Shown here: positions 56,752 to 64,000 of the stretch, in pieces
How the letters are laid out: each line of letters starts with the position of its first letter
Position numbering within the stretch: position 1 is the first letter of the stretch
Source: Calendula officinalis
Lineage: Eukaryota > Streptophyta > Magnoliopsida > Asterales > Asteraceae
Reading direction: 5' to 3'
NCBI GenBank assembly: GCA_963853835.1
Contig: OY970829.1
Location: 6,182,446 to 6,246,445, forward strand
DNA: 64,000 nucleotides
Position numbers and translations under genes: made by a program
The notes under the pieces: model-generated
What the model saw: the letters and a program-made list of their open reading frames with translations, nothing else
Databases searched by the model: none
What the model was told of the DNA's origin: nothing

Positions 56752-57400
56752 TCATTTCCTGCAAAAATAATAACAACCATAATCCTTTTTAAACGGGAGC
56801 TAGGTGATATGTACACCACAATATACTACACAACTTATATTATTGTAAATTGTACAAGTATATTAAATTAGTAGTATACGGTGCAAATCACTACACTTTT
56901 CAAAATAACAAGCTCTTTTTTTTATAATAATGTATAGTAGCTAACCTGTGATATTGATCTGCTTCATCAATGGTCTCCAAACCACCTTTCTTTGCAACCA
57001 CACAAGCATTGTGATTTAGACTTTGACTTTGACTTTGATTTTGATTTTGACTTCTTCCAAATCTCCACCACCCTGAACTCTTAGGCAAGAACATGTCATC
57101 ATCATCATCATCATCATCATTGAGAAGCTCATCTCTAAGTGTGACAACCTTCTCCTTCAATGGCAGAATATTCTTGGCTTTAAAAAAAAGTTCATCAGCC
57201 GAATTTGAAGCGAAAGAAGGAACCGAAAACTCAAATTCCGAAGACACGGGAGCTTCTCTATAAGTCATGTTGTGCTTCATATTTGGTGTTGTTGTTTGTT
57301 GGGTGTCACCAAAATCATTTGAGAAAGAGATTCTTGGCCCCAAGAAACCTCCTGCTTGTTGTTGCTGATCATTATTGATTTGCATGTTTAAGCATGCCAT
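56752..57400 (-). CDS. Small plant protein of unknown function, two exons
   Basis: The ATG at 57398-57400 opens a 455-nt exon ending at the donor AG|gttagc (56946). The next good acceptor (tttttgcag) gives exon 2 from 56758, which reaches a stop after two codons (56752), for a product of 153 aa. If the intron is retained the frame ends at 56900 after 166 aa. Visible features are MACLNMQ, GPRISFSNDF, EFEFSVPSF, then ADELFFKAKNILPLKEKV, a run of eight Asp, and WWRFGRSQ followed by a Gln/Asn/Ser repeat. The combination of ISFSNDF, EFSV and ADELFF(K) boxes is familiar from a group of uncharacterised plant proteins. I cannot name a function. The Asp run is encoded by a (ATC/GAT)n microsatellite. 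Confidence 0.7.
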
Positions 57401-57487
57401 TTTTGTTTTTGTTTTTAAAAATAGTGAAACAGTGTTTCTTGTTTCCTTTCAACTCTATACGCAGATGCAACTCACATGTTTGTGCCC

Positions 57488-57496
57488 CTATTTATA
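57488..57496 (-). promoter_or_regulatory. TATA box of the small gene
   Basis: On the minus strand TATAAATAG lies 88 bp upstream of the ATG at 57400. This allows a start site around 57460-57465 and a leader of about 60 nt. It supports the chosen start. Confidence 0.75.
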
Positions 57497-57550
57497 CAAA
57501 GAGATGCTTCCCTCTTTCTTTCTTTTTTTATTTTATTTTCATTTATTATA

Positions 57551-58121
57551 CTTCCTCCGTATTATGTAAATTTCATAATTTTTTAGGAAAAATTTATAAC
57601 GAGAATAAAGACATACGGAGTATTAAATTAGATAGTTAATTGATGATGAATCTTATTCCTTTTGAATAAAGTAGTATTAATAATGTATAAAAGTAAAAGT
57701 AAGGGTCAAAATTTTATTTCACTGTATTAAAGGAGATAGTTAGTAGGTGTTAGCCCTACAACATTATACCAAATAAGGTAGGTATGTGCAAACTTGACCA
57801 AAAACCGACCAGAACCGTAGAACCGAACCGGACCAGACCGGAACGAACTAAGCTATATCGGTTAAGTTTGATCTCGGTTCTAATTTTCATGCAAATTCGA
57901 TTTTTGGTTCTGAACGGACACACATACTATCTCCTTTAATAATAGTGAAATGACATATGTACTCTTACTTTTAGTTTTTAAACACCATTAATCTTACTTT
58001 ATTCAAAGAGTGTAAGACTCATCTCACACTAACTATCTAATCTAATTTAATCTAACACTTATTATAATATTTTGTTTTAAACCCATAAAAATATGTATGA
58101 ATTAGTTTGAATGGGAGGGAG
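57551..58121. mobile_element. Stowaway-type MITE with a nested segment
   Basis: The left end CTTCCTCCGTATTATG and the right end GAATGGGAGGGAG are flanked by TA (57549-57550, 58122-58123). Halves match other MITEs here ('accaaataagg', 'aacaccattaatcttacttt'). Between them about 57780-57945 is rich in 'aaccgaaccggacc' and 'gttctgaacggac' words, probably a small hAT-like insertion whose ends could not be confirmed. The element begins about 55 bp upstream of the small gene's TATA box. Confidence 0.6.
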
Positions 58122-58893
58122 TAAAAGAGATGACAATTAGAGTAAATGAAAAAGAAACAAAAAAGAATGGTGAATGAATTGAAGTGGTAGTGGATGAGCT
58201 GTAGATGTTGCACCATGCAATTAGTGGGTCAATGGTCAAACCTAACCATATCTCTGCTCTCTTGTCATTTTCTCATCAATAATTCATCTCAACTTCCACC
58301 ATTAACTTCTGGTATTTTTACCAAAATTATTTTAGTCAAGAGATATGGTGTGTCCCTCATATTCTTGAGTCTAACTGTCGACGTAGATGATATTTAGTAC
58401 TTCGTAATAGATTTTTTTTAAAAACTCCTTTTATTTCTACTTCACAAGTATTAAATCCAAAATAAAAATAAAACACTATCAACTTCTTATATAATAAAGG
58501 GCAAAATGCAAAAAATAATAAGATAAAATCACCCATCAATTTGACGCTTCAAGAAAAAGTCATAGGTTATCTTTCGCCGTATTACGTGGATACTCTGTAA
58601 GTCATATTAAATTCATGTTACTCAAAAAGAAATGCAATGTTATTACTGGACTATATTTATAATACTTTCACAGTTTCACGGTATAAATGAGCAACTTTGT
58701 CATTACGCAAAATTGAACATTGTGTAATTATTATTTTGGGGTAATATATCGTTTATAGAAAAAAACAACTAAAAGACAAGGACCGAAAAACATGTACAGC
58801 AAAATCATTGTCATGGATGTTCAATAATTTATTAGGTTTTTGATATCATTATAAATATGGTTTAACTATATATTTGCTTGTCATTAGTGACAC
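58122..58893. other. Intergenic DNA, no supported gene
   Basis: Short frames at 58194-58397 and 58357-58539 lack recognisable features. I see nothing else in this stretch. Confidence 0.35.
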
Positions 58894-59192
58894 TTAGACT
58901 GTCTATAATGCTGATGTGGCCCCTCTCATTCGCTGCCATTCACACAATTAAGGATGCATCCCACCCCATTACACATGTGTAGCCAGACACATCGCAGAAG
59001 ATATTTGGTCGTTACGGTGACTGTACGAGGTTGCTAATTTTTAAAGGGAAGAGGTTGATTTCACATGGGAAGAAGTTTGGTCGCCTATTACGTGAGTTTG
59101 GTGACCACTAAGATGATAAGGGGTGAATGAATGTAAATAGAGATAACGCTGATATGAATGGTGAAATAGTGTGACCACTAAATTTAGTCTTA
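58894..59192. mobile_element. MITE with TTAGACT/AGTCTTA-type ends, second copy
   Basis: The left end TTAGACTGTCTATAATGCTG and the right end 'gtgaccactaaatttagtct' form diverged inverted repeats and share style and interior words ('gatgtggcccctct', 'tttggtcgcc') with 53709-54157. Confidence 0.5.
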
Positions 59193-59961
59193 TAAGAAAC
59201 AAATGACACTTCAAGTAAAACAAAAAAGGTGTCACTTAAGACTAAACGCTATAGTGACAACTTTTTGTTGTCACGTTTGGCTGGATTATGTAGAAACATG
59301 CTCAACGCAATACTATAACAAAGGTATATCGATTTCGCACATTTTTTAGACATAAACTCATACTTAAAATGTGAATAGTTATGTATATGTGTGAAAAAAT
59401 GTGTCGTCAACTTGTGATAGTTTACTTCAAAGTTTATACATTTAAATTATTGAATATACTAGATTTAAAAGGTGGGTTGTTACTTATTGAGAAGGGGATG
59501 ACAATCATAGAAATTGAAGTTACCTACAAATAATATGTACTCTGGATAATGTAGTGTAATAAAAGATAATAAATTTCTTTTAAATTAAATATAGTGTAAT
59601 AAATATGTTAGTTTATAAATATGATTTGTGCTTTTACAAATAATCATAGACACATCCTTTTTATAATAAATAATTACCATTTTGTTACATTATAATTTAA
59701 TAACTAAAATAGACAAATAAATACTTATGTCGACCAACTCAAAAAGAGTCAAAATTTCAAAGTTTACCCACAAGTTATCACCATGTCAATAAATTTGATT
59801 TAGTAACTACATGTTAAGCTAAGATTATTCGTAATGTTACCAATTCTAGATTTAGTCACATATGCCACCTCAACGTTAAATTAATTTATCTTCCAAACCA
59901 AACACATAGATACATAATCAAATCTTCGTAGTGGTGAACAAATTTAAAGTCAAATCTTAAA
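59193..59961. other. Intergenic DNA, no supported gene
   Basis: AT-rich sequence without motifs that I can interpret. Confidence 0.35.
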
Positions 59962-60233
59962 ATTGATTTTTTTTTTTTTTGGAAACGGCAAATGAAATAA
60001 CGGAAGCCTACTCGCAATTTTTCAGCGAGCACCCCGAGTTCGAGCTCCGCATAAGCGGGCAAACCCAGCCCCCAAAGGGATTTCCAAGGAAAATTCCCCA
60101 TATGGGCTCGTGTGAGGTGTGAGTAAAATTATGCAAATGCAACGCTCCCAAAGGGATTCGAACTCACGACCTGCAGCCCACATGGGTATAAACCCAGTGC
60201 CTCAGACCAGCTAGGCTGCCCATCATTGATTTT
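59962..60233 (-). mobile_element. tRNA-derived SINE with 9-bp target duplication
   Basis: The body is 59971-60224 on the minus strand. Near its start lie an A-box-like TAGCTGGTCTG and, about 50 bp on, a perfect B box GAGTTCGAATCC, the internal Pol III promoter of tRNA-derived SINEs. The far end is an A tail (T run at 59967-59980 on the plus strand). The direct repeat attgatttt flanks it (59962-59970, 60225-60233). The length of about 250 bp is normal for plant SINEs. It needs LINE enzymes to move. Confidence 0.88.
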
Positions 60234-61168
60234 ATTAATACATGGTATATATATGTATCATTTATTATGCATAACGTTCAAGCAATCAATACATAACGCC
60301 CTTCGGTATAGATCGTTTGGAGGACCAAATGGAAGGAGAAAAGTGGATTTCATTGCCGCTCACCGTAATGGGAAAGACGCGTCCAACAAGAAGATCGCGG
60401 TCGGTAAACGACCTCCCGCTACACACACTCTTAAGTAAACACGATTAAAAACTTGAGCAAATATTTCAAAAGATCATTACTCATTATTAAAAATCCGGCC
60501 ACAGGCGTTTTGCTATGTAATAGCGACATTAAAAAAGATAAAAATAAATAAAATTGAAGAATTAATATGACGTCTATAACATATTCACTCTAGCCAATTA
60601 AAATTTCATCAAAAAGGTGTTCTTCCATATTAATTTTCACGGATTAAAGTTCATAGATCTAGTCGTCTCTCACGTATTTCACATGCTATCTTAATGACAT
60701 TAAATCACATATTTCACAGGTTATCTTGAAACATCTCATTCAACCAATATGTCTGACTGTAGTACAATCAAATCATCATATTTTTATTGCATCAGGTTTT
60801 AGAGGAATGATATTTTTTTCTAATTATTTTCTTATGTCTAAATTAAAAAATTAGTTTAGGAAAAAAAAGTTTAATAATTTCACATATGAATCATTTTATT
60901 AGTAGGAAAATAAAGTATGGAGATTCAGTATAAATTAATACAAATTTTCCAGGTTTAATAATGTTATATTGCGTATTCACACTTTTTATTTGGTTTTTAG
61001 TGGCTTTTATTTGAACTCCCTTCGAGTTGCTTGCCAGCCCTTTTCTCCCTTCTCCAGTCGCCTTGTTACCTTTTTTGCGCCCTTGTTATACAGTATTGTG
61101 ATAATAAATACAAAAGTTATAAAAATATTTTTTTTAAAGTTTATTTTGGATCTTTTATCAAAACGTTA
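60234..61168. other. Intergenic DNA with one unexplained gene-like patch
   Basis: 60295-60435 is less AT-rich and open in one frame (RRKVDFIAAHRNGKDASNK), but there is no start context, intron or family match. The rest is AT-rich with no supported gene. Confidence 0.3.
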
Positions 61169-61616
61169 ACTATGATTAGGGATGTCAAAACTTGACACGT
61201 CACGACAAAATTACACGAAATGAACCGAACCGAAATTGGGAAGAAATCGAAATTTGAATTCGGGTTGGTGTCATGTAAAACAAACACGAAGTCGTGTCGT
61301 GTCATGTTCGTGCTCAGAGATTAACATGAAATTGACACGATAGTTATGATTTTAGGAACATTTAGAAATTTATGTTATATTTATTTGCGTGTTTGTCAGT
61401 TTTTAGCATTTACAAAGTAAGAAATTTGATATTTTTGTTGTTTATCTTGTGTTGTCGTGTTTATCGTCTTTTAATTGGGTTGTGTTCGTGTTAGCAAAAT
61501 AAAACACGCTTCGTGACATGTCATTTTTGTGTTGAGAAAAACGAATTCATGTCGTATCGTGTCGTGTTACCTAAAAATACGAAACGATAATACGATTTGA
61601 AAGTCCTAACTACGAT
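61169..61616. mobile_element. Non-autonomous hAT element, 432 bp
   Basis: The element is 61177-61608. Ends TAGGGATGTCAAAAC and GATTTGAAAGTCCTA are imperfect inverted repeats. The flanking 8-mers actatgat (61169-61176) and actacgat (61609-61616) differ at one base. The interior is rich in 'cgtgtcgtgt' and 'cacgaca' words. No coding capacity. Confidence 0.8.
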
Positions 61617-62460
61617 AATATTTGCCGCCACTTCATGTAAATTGAGATTTAACAGATAAGATAGATTTATATGATAAGTAGGTGCACTGCATGTTGGACT
61701 TTTTTAATTAAGTATTATGCGTTGCATGTTCCTCTTCATATTCTTGTCAAAGGTAACCTTTTTCTATATAAAAGCATATGCAACCCATGTTGAAAACTTG
61801 AAATAGGATTAATTTCAGTTCAGGGAATTTATATTTCAAGATCTGGCATACAAAAACAATTTTTTTATGTATAATGATACGAGTAATTATTGATTCAAGT
61901 TATGCTATCTAAAGTAAAAATTATGCTACTTATTTTGTATTAAAATTCTTTGCAAAAAGTTATGGTCTTCGCTTGGTACACATCTGACGTATAACTGAAG
62001 TATGATCATTAATCTTTGGCAAAAATGTATATTAGTACTATAAACTTAGTTGACTAAATTCTTAACTACTTTGAACTATTAAAACTGTTAATTTAATACC
62101 CTAACTCATTAATTTGACCGTATTTTCTTACATGATATACTTCTCTTACAACTTTTGATGAACTAAAAAAGTATAAGTTCATCTCAATATATTGAATTGA
62201 AATTATAAGTAAATAACATAAGAATTCAAGACTAAATTAATGAGTCAGCAATAAATTGACTATTTTTCTATGTTTAGAGTACCATGTTGAATCTTTAAAA
62301 ATTCATGATAGTAGAGGAGAAAGTTAATCAAGTTCAAATACTAAAATGTACTTTAGCCTTAATCTTGTTCTAAGCTGTGAACAAGAAACATTATGAATCA
62401 TATCAATAAACTCATAAACTGCATGATTGTATTCAAAATATCTTGTTCACATAGCAATAT
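61617..62460. other. Intergenic DNA downstream of the LRR exons
   Basis: AT-rich sequence with no malectin-like or kinase-like exon that would continue the LRR gene. 'ttttctatataaaagcatat' near 61760 is a weak TATA-like sequence on the plus strand, with no gene following. Confidence 0.35.
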
Positions 62461-62463
62461 TTC

Positions 62464-63717
62464 CTATCGTAAAATTATGTCTTTTCTATCGATCAGGCTT
62501 TGGGGAGGGCCTCCTATCAATTTGTTGTTGTTTAGAAATCTGTAACATTAAAAGATGAAACATTAATTAAGAAAAATGCATGTTTAACACTCTAAAACGT
62601 TCGAAATATAGCAAACTTACACTTCTTTAAGGTTTGGAAGCGTGCTTAGCGAATCTGGGAACGGTCCTTCAAATTCGTTTTCATCTAAATGCCTTCAAAA
62701 CACATTAAGAGAAAATTGGAACATTAATTAATGCATATATTATCGAATGCAAATTAAAGATATTTTTTATAATAATCTGAAAGATTAGGCATGATGCTAG
62801 TAGCACTATGACTCTATGAGCAACAAAGAGTGGATAAGGGGTGATTGTGTGTATTTAAGAAAGAATGAGGGTTAAAATGTATTTTTTTTCTCTTTCCTTT
62901 TGTTTTTAAAGTAGGGATGACAATTGAGTTGCCGTTAGCAAGTTCGGTTGGCAGATTTCGGTTGGCAAATTGGAATTAACTAACCCAAACCAATCCTCTT
63001 TAGAATTTCAAGTCAGAAAATAGACTTTAATCTAATCATATTTAAATTATGGTAACATAGACCCGACCCATCTGACCCGTATAATTCAAATACATGACTA
63101 ATCGTTATAGGATTTCAATAAATTAAATTGGTAACAAAAATCAAAATCTCAAATTTATTTAAAAAAGGTAACAAAATCAATACCAAATCAATAAAAAGGG
63201 ATTTTATAATATCTACATCATTTTTACAAAAATAAACTTTATAAAACTAAATGGGTTGACGGGACAACTCGTTTATACATAAGCAAACCCGTACGCGGCC
63301 CGATTTTTAAAATGGGTTGGACGGATCATACCGAACTCATCTAGACTCAACTCAAACCTGATGATTTCCGTGTCAGATTCATGTCATATCATAAATTACT
63401 GCCCCTATTTTAAAATTGCTTATTTATGGTATGCTGCTAGGCTGCTAGCAACATATGCATTAACTTAATAATAATAATTAAAAATAATAAATAATAATGA
63501 TGTGGAACTTACAGAATTTCTAAATCCTTCAATGGACTCAAATCCGGAATAGAACCCGTAAGCTTGTTCTTGCTTAGCCGACTACATACGCAAAGTTTTG
63601 ATATATTATTTTGTATGCTTTTTATGCTGAAAAAACTTAACTTACACTTCTCTTAAAGCAGTCATTTTTGCAATTTCTTTAGGTAACGTCCCTGTTAGCG
63701 ACAGCCCCGTTAGGTTC
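62464..63717 (-). CDS. Partial leucine-rich-repeat receptor-like gene, 5' part outside window
   Basis: Exons on the minus strand are 63717-63646, 63581-63513, 62692-62621 and 62539-62464, all joined by GT-AG introns with the same phase. Each of the first three is about 72 nt and encodes one LRR: LTGLSLTGTLPKEIAKMTA, then LSKNKLTGSIPDLSPLKDL, then LDENEFEGPFPDSLSTLPN. The last reads FLNNNKLIGGPPQSLIDRK and stops at 62464. One repeat per 72-nt exon is the structure of plant LRR-VIII-type receptor kinases, where a malectin domain and kinase normally follow. Here the reading stops, so the protein is either LRR-only or truncated, or a donor inside the last exon was missed. A hAT element sits in the large intron (62693-63512). 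Confidence 0.75.
62904..63415. mobile_element. Non-autonomous hAT element in an LRR-gene intron
   Basis: The element is 62912-63407 (496 bp). Ends TAGGGATGACAATT and AAATTACTGCCCCTA are imperfect inverted repeats. Flanks are ttttaaag (62904-62911) and ttttaaaa (63408-63415), one mismatch in eight. The interior has 'gacccg', 'acccgt' and 'gggttgacgggaca' words. Confidence 0.75.
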
Positions 63718-64000
63718 CTAAAAGTACAAATCAAACCCATATAACCAATTAAAACTACATTCTTGGAAATTTAATAGTAACCTTTTTTAATAAAACAAGT
63801 TAGAAACTTTTAAAATATACATCAAGATATGTATTTCGAAACCATTTAATGTGTGTTAGTGGAAAAATAGACTCTTTGTCTCGCAAGAGACTGGAGTTCA
63901 AAACTCAATGGGTAACACTCTAGAATGACCATAGAAAAAAAAATCTAGAAACAATCACGATAATATCAGTACATGATTTTCTCTGGGAAGACTGAACATA
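63718..64000. other. Intron or upstream part of the LRR gene
   Basis: AT-rich sequence beyond the last visible LRR exon. The gene is expected to continue past the window edge, as no start codon or signal peptide exon is present. Confidence 0.4.

Noticed and set aside
60000..60224. tRNA-like A and B boxes suggesting a tRNA gene
   Set aside because: The segment is longer than a tRNA, has an A tail and is flanked by a 9-bp duplication, so it is a SINE.

Overview
This window is nuclear DNA from a flowering plant. The evidence is AT-rich intergenic DNA, short GT-AG introns, an 18-exon gene with a plant-type domain fusion, and dense nested plant transposons (LTR/copia, LTR/gypsy, L1-type LINE, SINE, Helitron-like, hAT, Stowaway, Pack-MULE-like). 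The style of the LINE and of the copia extra ORF recalls daisy-family (Asteraceae) genomes. That is an impression from memory and has not been tested. No prokaryotic features are present.

Layout. 1-7.5 kb: AT-rich array of duplicated modules with Helitron-like ends (a stem-loop, then CTCG before a T). 7.5-13.1 kb: remains of a minus-strand gypsy-type LTR element with a 2.6 kb LTR and primer binding site. 13.1-18.8 kb: a possible captured exon, two foldbacks, an snRNA-type promoter signature, MITEs and Helitron-type termini. 18.9-21.9 kb: 5'-truncated LINE with one in-frame stop. 22-26 kb: a Helitron terminus, then two near-identical Helitrons in inverted orientation, one of them inside a hAT element with a perfect target duplication. 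27.8-29.1 kb: small non-autonomous gypsy derivative with two LTRs and a gag/pol-end fusion ORF. 31-40.3 kb: a copia (Sirevirus-like) element with 5' LTR, broken gag, open pol and an extra 657-aa ORF preceded by its own promoter-like sequence. Its 3' LTR is missing. 40.3-44.6 kb: two tandem 630-bp repeat units, the second split by a 2.6 kb solo LTR. 45.0-49.2 kb: the best host gene, an intact SDR+MDR fusion oxidoreductase ending in the peroxisomal signal AKL. 50.0-52.2 kb: a Stowaway MITE interrupted by a Pack-MULE-like element carrying a frameshifted F-box/DUF295 (SKIP23/KIB-type) fragment. 52.7-53.5 kb: hAT element with perfect TIR and TSD. 56.7-57.5 kb: small host gene with a TATA box. 60.0-60.2 kb: tRNA-derived SINE. 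61.2-63.4 kb: two more hAT elements. 62.5-63.7 kb: exons of a leucine-rich-repeat receptor-like gene running off the right edge, with a hAT element between two of its exons.

Only three loci look like host genes: the NQR-like oxidoreductase, the small 57.4 kb gene and the partial LRR gene. All three are on the minus strand. Nothing suggests they work in one pathway. The rest is a record of nested insertion. Coordinates of introns and element ends were read by eye from splice dinucleotides, TIRs and target duplications.
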